Program-made: the position numbers and the translations under genes
Notes under the pieces: generated by a model
The model's database searches: none
Told to the model about the DNA's origin: nothing
What the model saw: the letters and a program-made list of their open reading frames with translations, nothing else
In this document: positions 1-13,053 of the stretch, piece after piece
How positions within the stretch are numbered: the first letter of the stretch is position 1
Layout: every line of letters begins with the position of its first letter
Assembly: GCA_024082115.1 (NCBI GenBank)
Contig: JAMRYE010000013.1
Location: 196,001 to 260,000 of the forward strand
DNA: 64,000 bases
Origin: Rhinocladiella similis
Lineage: Eukaryota; Ascomycota; Eurotiomycetes; Chaetothyriales; Herpotrichiellaceae
Direction: 5' to 3'

Positions 1-3000
1 AAAACTTCGCAGGCAGCGTTCAACCCTGCCTCCGGCATCAATCACACTCAGAATCCAACAAGAGGTTGGCATCGCGATCTCCAGTGAGTCCAAACCCGCA
101 CCGGCCGTCTCAAGATGCTTGTGACAGCTCGAACACGAGGAGGAGTGCGCCTCCTCTCCGAGCCGTCTTAATTCAGCTATCTGCCTGGCTGGTACGGACG
201 TCAGCTTCTCAGCTGGGGCGAAGGGCGATGCCACATGCCACGATGCTCCTTTAGACAGACTGGTTGCATAACTTCGGCTTCGAAAGCCTTGTTGAAGGGG
301 TCGTCAGAGAGTCTGGCCGCTGTCAACATCTCTCTTTCCGGGCGTCAAGCATTCCTGGTGACCAAGAGATGCCTAAAGCTTTAGCATTTCATTTCTTCAG
401 CGCATTGTCCGGAAACAGCGATCAAGAGGAGGCGACGATAATGGTGCTTGGACTAAAAGGTAGGCAGTATTGTGTTCGACAGGCACCTTGCCAGTCTAGA
501 CTCTACCACCTTGTCGATTTTCAGGTTCTGACTCAACATCTTCCATCAATTTTCAGTTTATCCGATGTCTACTGACGCTATGCTGGTTGATAAGCCCTCG
601 TTGGAGCCTAATTGACCATGACTGCCCCCTTAATTTTGGAAAAGGCCGTAGGCAGCAATAGGTTATAATACAAAGAGGTCAGAGCTACCCAGTGTTGTCG
701 TCCTCGGAGACGAGCTGCTTTGCAACGTGTTTGCACTTTGAAGATCTATCCCCTGGAAACTGGCAGGACCCTCGTGTACATCGGCATCCCCGGACACTGA
801 CTCCCCCACGATCGGACGGCGAAGCCATGACAGCCATCACAATGATGAGTTTTCAGCCAGCTCTGACTTCTTCTATACGAGGGTCCACCTAGAAATCAGC
901 ACATGCTCTTCTTTCAGACTCGAATACTGGAAGACACCGTTTCTAGCTAAAGCATCCTGCCTTTGAAGCACGTGCAGTACTTGACCAGCCAGAAGCGATT
1001 TGTCTCAAGGACAGAGCAAGACATTTTGTTAATTGTTCCTAATGCATCGAGGTACTCGAAACACGTTGATGTCTCATTCATGACTCCCAACGCTACATGT
1101 ATCTATGTATTTATTTATCATCTAGCTTCCTTTTTACAAGTGGTGGCTGGACAACATTTCAAAGTTCCATCGCTACGTGCAACAGCCTTTTTGAACCACA
1201 AGAACAGGTGGAACCTTCTCTTTTTGATTGGATGGATCAACGAACGTTTTTCTCTGTAGGAGCTGGGAGGTACCTGTATCGTCGAGAAAACATCCACCTG
1301 AAGGGTTTTTGTTGGATATCCAGTCTTTCCCAGGACCGGCGAAGTATATTGGAACAACTCTTACATGTTTGGTACGTTGTCATGATTTTCCCCAAATGTT
1401 TGAGGAGTTGCTGAGTTACTTGAATCCTCGATCTACCAATTTGAAACTCGGTTATTCTATACTATTGGCCAACTCCATAAACCTCGACAGACTTGATAGC
1501 TTTTGAACACAATGGTAGGTCTTTGACGTACAAGGCTACCATGGGTCCACGCGCCTGCTCGAGTGAGTCTTCTCTTGTCAGCCAAAGCATTCGTACATAT
1601 GTAGCTGCTGCCTGTTATCATTCTGACTCTCAACCAGAACATGATTATTCGCCTTGTGGCGTTCACTTTCACATGAGTCGGCTCCGACGGAAGATCATCC
1701 AGCTACAGTAATGCCATAGGCATCCGCGTGGTACTGTGTGAAGCTGTCACAATCATGACTCAGTACCAGGACTGATCTTCTTTCACCTCCTGCGACTTTC
1801 TTCTCTTTTGATTCCGATGTCCAGGACTTTTTTCCCAACCGCATCAGGATGACCAGGTAACCACGTATATCATTGCCAGACTGAGTCCGTCGTCTGAGCT
1901 TGTTCGGCGTCGACTATCTGGCTGACACAAGGACGATACCTCATCTCCCCTTTGTCGGGGCCTTTGGTGAAAATGTTGAGGCCTAGATGAATGAAGGGGG
2001 CAAATATACACTTTGGAGCCTTACCAGCTTCGACATGTCGACTTCACGAAATTCGAATCAACAGGGAGTGCTTATCGAGTCAGTCGAGATGAATCAGATC
2101 TACCACACTTGAAAAGAATATGACCATGCAACGGCGACGTCTGGAGCTCGAGCAGAAGTCTGGCCATACTACCTTTGGAGTCTAGTCGAAGGGCCATGTT
2201 CGGCTTATGTCGGATGGTATTACTTGGTCCACACGTCAGAGTCCCAAGCTTCAATCTCTAAGCACAGGGCTTCCCTGCGCTCGTACTTGAGAGGAGCTTC
2301 ACATTTCATCGGAAGAAAGACAAATGGTTTCATACCTCAACGTGTACAGCTTCTCGCAGCTGCTGGACTCGAAGGTCGAAGCGTGGGGGCGGGGCTCCCA
2401 CTTGAGAAGGTAATTTCCACCAGCCAACATCTTGGTGTGCAGCTGGAACACAGTGGCACCAAGCTCCAAGTTAACGATCACCGACCTTTCGAAGACACTG
2501 CTCATCTTATGAGACATTCGACCTGAACGTGCCCAAGGATGTGGTAGTGTACACCGAATATTCGATGAGTAATGTACAATGGTTGACGAGCTCTCTCAAG
2601 ACCATACACAGCATCCAGAGCCCGAAAAACATGCAACACTGCGTACTCGACCCTTTAATCCACTGCTGCTATGATACAATGTCATAAAACATTACTTTGC
2701 TTTTCCTCCGCCTCCACTCAGAGGAGGGCTTCATATGTACCTCGCTGCGCGCACGGACTCTTACCTACAGTTACCGGTAGAGGGATATTTCCCGCCCCCT
2801 GAATTCGGACAGCCTTGCAAGACGGCTTACCTAAGTCAAAGAGTACAGCACCCAATGAAGGGCAAGAAGATGCGCAAAATCATAAACAACACAGATATCG
2901 TCGACAAGTTCGGCTAAGGTAATTGATTGAACACATCATCTTTCCCTCCGAGTTGTGGTTTGGTGCTTATTATTTGTAACACAGCTACACCTCACACCAT

Positions 3001-3124
3001 ACCCTGGACGCAGTACTTTGGAGTTTGAAAACAGTCCTTTGTTAAGAGCGAACTACGAAAAAAGTGGAGGGATCGGCTACCTCCAAGTTCCCAATGCTCA
3101 GACACAGGTCATGAACTTGCTAAA

Positions 3125-3165
3125 AGAAGAAACAGCAAAGAAGAAAGAGGGAGAGAGAGAGAGAC
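3125..3165. repeat. Purine tract with (GA)7 core
   Basis: A purine-only run rich in AAGA and GGGA ends in seven perfect GA dinucleotides at 3151-3164. This is a simple microsatellite in non-coding DNA; no function is implied. Confidence 0.85.
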
Positions 3166-3409
3166 ATACATCCATGCGTGCTCTGTTCCATTCGCCGATT
3201 ACAGATACGGCGACAGGATGGACTTGACTTTGTCCTCGGCTATTTTCTTCTGGAGGGAATGAATAGAGAGAAAGAGGGTGAAAAAAAGAGGACGGGAACA
3301 CAAAGGATCTTCAGTCAAGTTGTGCTTACTACCACTAGTGCAACATCAACTACTACTATTATCGTGATGCACACTCAAGTGTTTTCAACGCAGCCGTATC
3401 ATCCATTCA

Positions 3410-3418
3410 TACTCCGTA
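3410..3418 (+). repeat. TACTCCGTA element, copy 1
   Basis: Exact 9-mer in the left flank, about 230 bp beyond the NUP145 stop codon. It is one of seven exact copies (either orientation) noticed in the window. Confidence 0.7.
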
Positions 3419-3651
3419 AGGTGTACATGACATTCAAAGGCATGCCGTGCCATTCTGGCTTGAGGGTTAAGGACTATTTAGTGAACACCTCACACCTCAA
3501 GGTAACGTAGTTGGGGCACACATGCATACTTTTGTTTTTGCTTTTGATCAATTCATCATTTTCAAGACCGGATTGTTAACATTAAACAGGGTTTCTCAAC
3601 TCTCTTTCGCAAAGCAAAGAGGCCCAGTGATGTCGTGCCCATTGGAGGACC

Positions 3652-6600
3652 TCATCTGGCCATCGCCATGACTCCACGATAATAATCCACTCCCAAAGTT
3701 CGTGCATGAGCCAATCTCCCATCCGCGGTGAGTGGTAGGTCGAGTATTGATTTCTGCAGGAGACACACAAACAAGAAACGTTAGTTACCACAAAACCACA
3801 CTCAAACAGATCAGACGAAATGAAAGATCAAAGCGACAAACGTACCTTTCCACTCAAGCCTTCATCCTCATCTGATTCAATGACCTTCGCAACCGCTCTT
3901 CCCATCTCGCACAACGCAACTCTTTGTTCGAAGTTCTCCTTATCCTTGTCCAACGCTAACATTTCCCCTTGACGACTGACGAATCGAGCGTTCAATTCAA
4001 TCAAAGCATTGCGCAGTCTCAGCAACAATGTCTTTCTCGACTCGGCGTCCCGCTGACCACTTCCACGCCCTTGGCAAGGTTCAGGCACAGGCACAGCTGT
4101 CGTTGCGGTCATCAACGATACAAAGTCGGCGTACACTTGACCTCCGCTTTCCCATTCGCCAACACCAAGCTTATCTCCAGGGTTCGGGCCAAACTTCGCC
4201 AGTGTCGACTGGAGCGTATCCCAGTCCTCGTCTATCACGAGGCGCGGCGCGACACGCTTGAGCAAACATTCATGTGCTTCCGCAAGCTCGCGCGCAAGGA
4301 TGAGATAAGTCAATTCGGTAGGCGCGTCGTTGCCAGACCGAGCGTAGAGCGCTTTGGCATGACAGATCCAATTAACAGGCACCCTGAGGTGAGTAGTCAG
4401 GTCTGTCCAGATTTGTGGCTGGCCCTGCGGAGCCAGAGAAGTGGAAGGTTCCTCAGAATCCAGGTCGGGAGATGATGGCAGTACAGCAGCGTGCCTGTTA
4501 AGCAAATCTCGAATGTGCGAGCCGCGTGTGACTGAACAGCTGAGGTGCGCGACGGCATATATTGCACCAATGATGTCGCCCTTTGCTGAATAACTGAATG
4601 CTAAGGACAATGCTAAATCGTCGGCTTTGTCGTTATCGATCTTGACTCCCCGTATAGCAGCTGCGATAAAGTGGTGTAGCCGGAACGCGTGAGCAGAGTT
4701 CCAAGGCTGAGCGAGAGCCGATAACGCTTGTGGAAAGACAGGCGCCTCCACACTGCTGGGCTTCTCTTTACTGGCGAACAACTTGAGCATCACCCATAGC
4801 AAATCCTCCTTGCCATCTTCACCCACCGGGCTGGCTGATTCCTCGCGAGTGGCCAACTTGTCCGCAAAGTCGGCCACTGCGTCTGTAATGTCACCGTTCT
4901 TCTGGCGTCCATACCACAGACACAAACAAAACGCCTGTAGCCAATCAAACTCAAACTTTTCTGACAAGGCAAATGTGCTAGCCTTGTCCTCAGCGGGCAC
5001 ATTCTGCTTGCCTTGCGCAATGGTCGTGTTCCCAGCAAGAAGCTCATACAGGGCACGAATTTCTTCTGACATCTCACTGAGTACGCCCTGCTGTCTCCAC
5101 GCCTCTATCTGTCCAGCCAAGTCGCTTTGGAACGCCGAGTCGGCCTGTCCAATTTGTGCAACCAACAAACTCAAATGGAAATCCTGTTCGCGTGTCAATA
5201 TCTCGCATGCCGTCTTGACATTGTGGGCAGTGAGGTGTAGAATCGCTGCGGTCACAGCACTGTCCTTTTCGGCGAATTTGATTGTCTCAGCGTGTCGACG
5301 CCAGACCAGTTCGGCAAAGAACTTTGACAGACGATCTTTTCTAATGCGGGGCAGGAATTCTCGCTGCTGCTGTCGACTTAATCCGCGAGTGAATTCGTCA
5401 TCGAACTCGTCGAAAAGAACGTGTGAGAGGCTGTAGACGTCGATTTCATCTGCGCTGGCGCCTTGCTGAGCTAGTTGGTCTTTGGCTTGAGAGAAGGGAA
5501 CAGCATCGTGGTGCACAAATGGAGCTTTCTCCACAAGCCTGACTTTTGTGTTCGCGGTCAGGGTTTCGGTGCTCATTGCTACCTAACAAGATGTCAGTCA
5601 ACAATGATGAGAATACAATAATGACAGGACATACTGTTGCAGCTCGAAGTGAAGTGACTTCCACGTCCCCTCCTTCATAACGCACCAGAACGTCGCTGGT
5701 CCAGGCGGAATCAGGTTGAACCGCACCATCAGTCTTGTAAACGAGTTTGTTCTGTTGGGTGAACTGGGGTTTGAATGAAGAATGCCACAGTTTGTCGTTC
5801 TCGGTCATTTCGGATTCGTCGTCATCAAAAGTCTTTGCGCGCTTCGAATAAGGAAACTAAGACACAAAATTTTAGCCACTTTGTTTCATTCATAGACTAC
5901 CTACATGCTATGTGAGACCTCGACTGAACCCTGGACATACATTCCCATTCGTTACCATCTGCAATCTTCGTCTTTTGTTGTCCTGACGTACATAATCTCA
6001 TCCACATTCGATCCTCCCAGGGTTCATCAGATCAAGAACAAGGGGAAAAAGGTAAGAAAACTGGGATGGGGAATTTCAAACCTCAAAATCCGGCCCTGCC
6101 TGTCCTTTCTTTCCCTTTGCCATTCTTGCCTCGTGTTTGCTGAACAAAGAGTTCATAATATCAATGCTCGTGCGGAATTCGTTCTTATTGTTGGCTTTCG
6201 GTTTGATTGGTTCGTAGGCTCGGTCGAGCAGGACTTGATTCTGGACATCACGGAGAGCTTCACGATTCTGCTTGCGAGGACTGATGGTTCGTTGGAGTTG
6301 CTCAGCCCAATCACCATCAAGGCTGATGAGATGTTTGCCTGGAGTACCCATATGACTTGCCTTCAAGATGGGCCTGCTGGGGCTCTGGAGGATTGTCGCA
6401 CTTCTGGGCGGAAAAGACCCCGCCATGCTAACTTCGTTGTCACTCTCCTCGGCTGCAGACGGCTCCGACAACTCAGATTCGTGGAGGTCCTCAACACTCT
6501 GTGCTGTCGGCACTTCAACATCGTAATCAATCGCAGATCGACGTCCAAATCCTCCTGGGACCGTCTTCTGCTTGAATGCAAACGTGTCGTCCTCATCTTG

Positions 6601-9600
6601 GCTGTCATCCTGATCCTCGCTATCAACATCCATTGCCGACATGTTGCCAGATTGTGAGCCACTGAGCGAGTCCGGTGGTGCAGACATCTGACTCTGGTTT
6701 AGATCATCGTCTTCGTCGTAGTCCAACCCATAACGAGTGTAATGAGGAACTCTGAATGTCCAGACGCCCGTCGAGACTTCGTAGTTGACAAATTCAGTGC
6801 CGTGCATCTTCTTCAGTCGGTTGACGTGCTTGTCGAAAATCGGACCGCTGGTAGCAGATGAAGGCTGACCGCGAGAGCGAGGCCAAGAATTCTCGATCGA
6901 GATCGTTGAAGGCACATTGAGACCTTTGCCGACAGGAGGTTTCGAACTGGCTTCTGGATAGACAGTGACTGATCGAAGGCGGATTTCCACAATCTTTTCA
7001 TAGAGATCATCCAAGGGTATTGCAGTAAGATCAACTGCGCCGTTGAAAGTGACTTTTCCGCAACCTTTACGACCCACTTCAAAGCCAACAAATTTTTGCA
7101 GTTTTTCGCGTGGCATCTTCCCCAGTTCCGCCCGACTAGGTTTCATCCAGTAGTCGCCTGGTTGCGGGTCAGGTTTCGCTTGAACAGCCTTCTGGGGGGA
7201 AACATGGTCGGATTCGCGATCTTCAGGCACCATAGCAAGTTCGTTGGTCCGAGAGGGCTCGGCCTCAGGTGTGGCACTGCCATTAAGAGTTCTGCCTGAT
7301 TCAGAGTCTTCCCCATCGATCTCCGTTCGTACCAGAGCTCCCGACTCCCCATTCAAAGTAGGTTCCTGTCCACCGAAAGTTCCTTTGTCAAAGCTGACCC
7401 GCTTTTTCAATTTGCTCATCTCGCCTGAAGACTCCGCACCGTTGATCATAACTGGCTCATCCGGGCTACCGTTAGGCTTTTCAGAGTTGTTGGCTGGTAG
7501 AGCAGGAAGAGGAGGTCGAGTGAAAAGATCATTCCTGATGCTTCGATCAATGGTAAGCCGGCGCATATTGCCACTGGACCAACGACTCGCGCTGGGTGCG
7601 AATGCGCCTGGGCTGAGCACGCCCTCGGTGTCGCCTGAAAACTGAGACCTCAAGTTACTTGCTGACGCACTCTTTCCAAAAGAACGTCCGAAACTGCCGC
7701 CCGTAAAGCTCCGGCTCCCATACATGCTGTTAGTCAAGCCGCTTCCACCAGGAGTACTTGCAGCACTATTGGGAGATCCATAGGTGGAGTAGGAAAAGCC
7801 GAAGCCGGAACGGCGTGGAGGCGTCATGTACCGCGACTGGCTGAGACGGAGACTTGGTGGGGGTTTTGCCTGGCTTTCTCTCATTTTTTGGGTTGCTGAC
7901 AACGGGGTGAAAAGCGGTTTCGCAGTCTCAGGAGTAGGTACCGGCAAGCCAGTCCAGATTGACGTCTGACCATACGGATTAGGGTCATTCAAGGATGACT
8001 GCTTGAAGTCTGGCTGTTGTTGCTGACCCTGTTGCGCATTTGACGAGGTGCCAAACAGGTTCGTCCCACCGGACTGGCTGAAGAGACCCCCTTGTTGTTG
8101 TGTGCCACTGTTGCCAAACAATGAAGTTGTTGCAGGTTTTTGCGCAGCATTGCCAAAAGAGAACCCTCCACTTTGTTGATTGTTGGTGCCACTAGTGCCA
8201 AACAAACCGCCGCCAGTGCTAGGCTGGCTTGTTCCAAAGGTGCTGCCGGAGAAAATGCCGCCAGGTTTCTGAGGTTGGCCACCGAAAAGCCCAGTATTGG
8301 ATGCAGTGTTATTCGAACCAAAAAGGCCGGTTCCCGTACCACCACTTGTCGCAGTGTTGTTACCGAAAAGGCCACCTCCACCACTCTGGGTCGTAGTAGT
8401 TCCGAATAGACCTCCGGAAGGCTGACTCTGTGTTGTCGCACCGCCGAAGCCTCCTGAGCCGCCGCCAAAGAGTGGTTTTTGTTGGTTTGCGGCACCGAAC
8501 AGACCACCAGACTGCTGCTGGGGCTGTTGCTGCTGTTGATTGTTGTTTCCAAAGAGGCCAGTGCCTCCACTGGTCGGAGCTGCGTTGCCGAAGGAGAATG
8601 AAGGAGCACTGGTGGTGGTGGTAGTAGGTCCGAACAAGCCACCTGGTTTGTTTTGTTGTTGCCCGAAGAGACCGCCACTATTCGTCCCAGAACCGAATGC
8701 CCCTGAGCCTCCGCCCCCGAAGCCACCGCCTGTGCTGCCCGCCGTGCCGAATAGTCCACCAGAAGATGTGCCTGTTGACTGCTGCTGGCCAAACAGACCT
8801 CCTCCAGCAGGCTTACTTCCGAAGAGGCCACCACCACCAAAGCCAGAGGTTTGAGTGCCGCTGCCACCGAAAGCTGCTGACGACGAGGCTGGCTGTCCGC
8901 CGAAGAGACCGCCCGACGAAGTGTTGCCACCACCAAAAGCTGGAGTACTGCTGCTACCACCGAAACCTCCAAAAGTACTAGACCCGAATCCACCAGAGGT
9001 TCCAGTGGCACTACCATAGCGACGTCCGGCGTTGTAGTCTGCTAAGCGAAGCTCTTCGAATGAATACTTCTGGTAGGGTTGCATGAAATTAATGCTCTGG
9101 TAGTTGCTCTGTTGGTTAGAGGCATCTTTCTCCAACGTCGGAGCATAAGGTGTAGAAGCAGTTCCTTCCGAGGGGGGAACAGGTTGACTGCTCAACGCCG
9201 TTCCAGATCCAGAAGCGCCAAATGCGCCTGAGCCAAAACCACCTGTAGTTCCAGTACCGCCCTGACCGAAGAGAGGGGTAGAACCGCTAGAAGCCCCAAA
9301 AGCAGGCTTGTTGGCACCGCCAAAGCTGAAAGATGATCCACCCGTATTGCCCCCAAAGCCTCCAGTGGTTGCATTGTTACCGAATCCTCCTGTTGAGCCT
9401 CCAAAGCCAGCGTTTTGTTGTGGTGTTGTTGAACTGCCAAACAAGCCACCTCCTGTGTTTGTACTCGTGCCGAAGGGATTTGAGGCCGGTTTATTGCCGA
9501 ACAGAGACCCGGATGTGTTGCTGGTGTTTCCGAAACCTGTAAATAGTGGTGTTAGCTCGTCCATCTCTGTGATGTGTGGAAGAAAGGATGCAGTATGTAG

Positions 9601-10032
9601 TGGGTAGTGGGGTGCATTTATATCGATAGGCCATAACGTGATGTTTATGATGCCAAAGGAGAACGGTAAAACAAGTAAAACAATGCACACCGTCGACAAC
9701 AATGAGATGTCTTGTGTCGGCGTAGGGAAGAAGGCACGATCGGGGAATTGGATTCACGCACCTCCAGCTGGAGATCCAAAAGTGCTGCCGCCACTGCCAC
9801 CACCACCACCAAAGGGATTCGAGGCAGCCGTGCTGGACCCGAAACCGGTGTTGCTTGTGCTTGTGCCGAAGCCTAGATCGAATGGAAAGCGTGTCAGGGC
9901 GAACAAAGCGGGATTGAGGTTGCGCAGAGACATGGACTTACCACTGTTGGTATTATTGCCAAACCCACCAAAACCGGTGTTCTGGGTGTTGGTATTGGAA
10001 CCGAAAGAAAATCCGCCGCCGCCAAACGACAT
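3652..10032 (-). CDS. NUP145: Nucleoporin NUP145 (Nup98-Nup96 precursor)
   Basis: Encodes a nuclear pore precursor of 1905 residues that should cut itself into an FG nucleoporin (Nup98/Nup145N, cargo transport and mRNA export) and a scaffold (Nup96/Nup145C, Y-complex). Exons on the minus strand: 10032-9942, 9872-9762, 9536-6082, 5856-5635, 5582-3846, 3753-3652. The N-terminal half is dense in FG, GLFG and SFG repeats with a Gle2-binding (GLEBS) motif near residues 210-240 (FEELRLADYNAGRR). The autoproteolytic domain spans about 859-1000 and ends in PHYTRYG. The Nup96 part opens with the conserved PYSKRAKTF segment and closes with LPLTADGRLAH...YYRGVMAMAR, both of which appear only after splicing. 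The third intron uses a weak donor, GTTTGA. Start chosen because MSFGGGGFSFG opens the FG domain directly. Confidence 0.96.
6736..6741 (-). other. Predicted self-cleavage site in NUP145
   Basis: These six bases encode Tyr1000-Thr1001 within His-Tyr-Thr at the end of the Nup98 autoproteolytic domain. In characterised homologues the cut falls within His-Phe-Ser, before the Ser nucleophile; here Thr would be the nucleophile. Cleavage would give products of about 1000 and 905 residues. Position and chemistry are inferred from the family. Confidence 0.7.
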
Positions 10033-10868
10033 GCTGGCGGGTATGGAAGAACGTCGTTGAGCTATGTTTGACGGAAATGGAAACAGAGGGCAATATTGTA
10101 AACAGGTAATGAGCGAAAGTGCAGGGATTAAAAAAGGTGATGTTGAAAGCTCGTGACGCGCCGCAGAGAAAGAATCGAGGCACAGGCAGACGCAGGCAGC
10201 AGACGATAATGCGCGCTCTCTATGTCGGGAACAGCTGCAGCGCTCGAGGGCTCGACTGCGAACGAGCTTTCGATCGAGGTGAAAGTAAAAGAAATGATGG
10301 GCTTGAACAAAAAGTTGACGCGCCTGCGAAGGACACGGGGTTGAGGAAGCGCACCAGCCTCCAGCGCAGCGACTTGGTTTATGCCAAGAAAGATGTGTCA
10401 GCCTGGGAAGCCCGGTGAAATATGGCAATGTGATTGGTTCGCTGCCCACTGCCCTCATCTGGTTGCGACTGCGCCATAGCAGGTAACCATTCTACCGTAG
10501 GTTTCTTGCTACTCGCAGTCTTGCAGCCTGGAACCAAGAAGAGGAAGAGCACTGATCATCACAGCGAGAGTCTGATTCTGTGTCTCCCAAAGGTCTAGGC
10601 CTCAAATCATTGCGGAGTGGCAGGCAGAGGATGCAGCTGCACAGTCGAGGCGTTGAATGTGAATACACCGCCGGCATCGCAGCGTGCATGTCCAAGGTAA
10701 GTTCATTCAGGCCGACAGGATAGACGAGTTGAACTCTAGGTGTCAATACATTCGAGATTTACTGTCCTGGTATATTCGCGACTATCAAAATATTCATCGT
10801 TTCTCTGCCCCTGCTCTTCGTCCTAATTGGGGGTATCGACAAAATATCCAACGGGCGCCATGAGCCAA
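10033..10868. promoter_or_regulatory. NUP145 promoter and acetyl-CoA synthetase 3' region
   Basis: Tandem intergenic stretch of 836 bp between two minus-strand genes. It must hold the NUP145 promoter and 5' UTR (right after 10032) and the terminator of the upstream synthetase gene (near 10868). I recognised no specific binding site and no extra gene. Confidence 0.5.
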
Positions 10869-13053
10869 CTACTTCTTTTTCGAAGACTTGACTGTCTCAA
10901 TAATTCTGTCAACAACGCTTGGATCACTGAGAGTCGACGTATCACCAAGGCTATCCTCCTCGCCACTCAAAATCTTTCTCAGAATTCTCCTCATGATCTT
11001 GCCGGATCGCGTCTTGGGAAGATCATCAACAATGAAGATGGCCTTGGGTGCTGCAAACGGACCAATCTGCTTTCGAACTTGCAGGATCAAATCCTTCCGT
11101 GTGGCCTCACCTGGATCTATGCCATCCTTCAATGACACGAAAGCATTGACTGCCTGGCCTGTCAACTCATCGTTGATGCCAACCACTGCGGCTTCGGCAA
11201 CACCATCGTGCTCAATCAAGGCAGCTTCGATCTCAGCGGTGGACAGACGGTGACCTGAGACATTGACAACATCATCGACACGGCCTCGGATCCAGTAGTA
11301 TCCTTCGTGGTCGCGGCCAGCGCCATCACCAGTGAACTATCTTCGGGTTAGCCTCTCGATCTGCTAATGATAAACTGCCGCGCAACTTACGTAGTATCCC
11401 TTGTACACGTTCAAGTATGTGTCCATGTATCTCTTGTGAGCACCCCAGACAGTGCGTGCCATACTGGGCCAGGCCTGCTTGAATGCCAGAACACCTTCAA
11501 CGTCGTTGCCCTCGATCTCTTCACCAGAGACGGGATCGATGATGGCAGGCTCAATGCCGAAGAAAGGTAAAGAAGCACTACCAGGTTTCGTCGGAGTGAC
11601 ACCAGCCAGAGGAGTGATGACATGCGAGCCAGTCTCAGTCTGCCAGTATGTATCAACTATATGTGCCTCCTCTTTGCCAACCGCCTCAAAGTACCACTTC
11701 CAGACTTCTGCAGCGATAGGTTCACCGACGGAACCAAGCACTCTCAATTTGTGCAATTTATGGTGGATGTGCTCGTCACCGGCTCTCTTCAACAAACGAA
11801 GGGCAGTTGGAGCAACGTAGAACTGTGTGACGTTGTGCTTATCGATGACATCCCAGTATCGGGAGAAGTTCGGGTAGGCGGGGGTTCCTTCAAAAACGAC
11901 CGTGGCTACACCAAGCAGCAACGGAGCATACACGACATACGTGTGTCCGGTGATCCAACCCACGTCGCCGCCGCAGAAGAAGACGTCGTCATCGTGTATA
12001 TCGAAGACATATTTACCGGTTGCTGCAGCACCCAACAAATAACCAGCAGTTGAGTGCATGACACCTTTAGGCTTGCCTGTTGAACCAGAGGTGTAGAGGA
12101 GGAACAAAGGATCTTCAGAGCTCATCGGTTCGGGAGCGATATAGTTGGGGTACTTCTCAACCTCTTCGTGCCACCAAAAATCTCTGCCCTTGGTCCAGGG
12201 CACGTCTGCACCGGTCCTCTTGTAGACCAGAACGTGACTGACGTCTGGGCACTTTTTGAGAGCTTCATCAACAATTTTCTTGGTGCCAATCAATTTTCCA
12301 CCACGTTTTCCTTCATCCGTTGTGATGACGACTTTGGAATCTGCGTCAATGATACGATCGGCTAATGAGCCAGACGAGAAACCTGCGAAAACGACCGAGT
12401 GAACTGCTCCGATACGTGAGACAGCTAGAAAGGAAACAACGGCCTCGGGAATCATGGGGAGGTAGAGGGCGACGGTGTCGCCCTTCTTGACACCCATCTG
12501 TTTCAGGGTCCATGCGACCCTAGACACCTCGCGAAGGAGTTCGCCGTAGGTCAGGATGCGGCCCTCATTCGGCTCGTCGGCCTCGTAGATGATGGCTGGC
12601 TTGTCGGGGTTCTTGATGGCGTGACGATCAACGCAGTTGAAACTGGCATTCAAACGTCCCTCCAAGAACCAAGCATTGTCACCATTCTGCAAGGAGCCGG
12701 TGTGTACCGTCTGGAAATCTTGCTGCCACGACAAAAGGTCGCGAGCCATCTTTGCCCAAAATTTGTCTGGCTGTTCAATCGACTCCTTGTACATTGACCA
12801 GTACTCATCAAGATCCTTTATGTGGGCCTTTCCAGGGCCCTTTTGGAAGAAGGGTTTCGGAACACTACAAGCAGATCAGTACGAGTGCCACTCGGGGAAG
12901 CTGTAGCTCAATCTGTTGGGCGACTTACTGGAATGTGTCCACCTCGTGAGCCTCGGCCTGAAGCACGGTCAGTAAGGGTGTACAGAGGAGTGTAGAGGAG
13001 CGTGTGCCTACCACCACAGGTGCCTTGGGAGGCTGCGTCTTGCCCTCCGACAT
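10869..13053 (-). CDS. facA: Acetyl-CoA synthetase
   Basis: AMP-forming acetate:CoA ligase that makes acetyl-CoA from acetate, ATP and CoA, supplying growth on acetate and histone acetylation. Spliced length is 670 residues, the usual size. Exons on the minus strand: 13053-13012, 12957-12929 (only 29 nt), 12864-11391, 11336-10869. Visible signatures are the P-loop-like YTSGSTGKPKGV, the adenylate-binding TYWQTETGSH, the GVGINDE-type C-terminal domain (VVGINDELTGQA) and the catalytic-lysine motif PKTRSGKIMRR close to the C-terminus. Introns of 54, 64 and 54 nt carry GTAAGT or GTAGGC donors. The tiny second exon supplies AEAHEVDTF, which joins HVPKPFFQKG. The symbol follows the Aspergillus name; regulation by an acetate activator such as FacB is family knowledge, not seen here. 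Confidence 0.97.

Larger units (their letters stand above)
1..3651. other. Left gene-free flank
   Basis: No reading frame here is long enough or looks enough like a known family to call a gene; the longest open frames are about 110 codons, lie on both strands and are low in recognisable motifs. No tRNA, transposase or reverse transcriptase fragment was recognised. It holds a short GA tract and one copy of the TACTCCGTA element near the NUP145 end. The last few hundred bases should contain the NUP145 3' UTR and terminator. A long non-coding RNA or a gene with very short exons cannot be excluded. Confidence 0.55.

Noticed and set aside
7989..9017. 342-codon minus-strand frame inside NUP145
   Set aside because: It is the wrong reading phase of the FG/GLFG repeats; the Gly/Phe-rich frame with GLEBS is the real one. 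Repeat codon bias keeps the other phase open.
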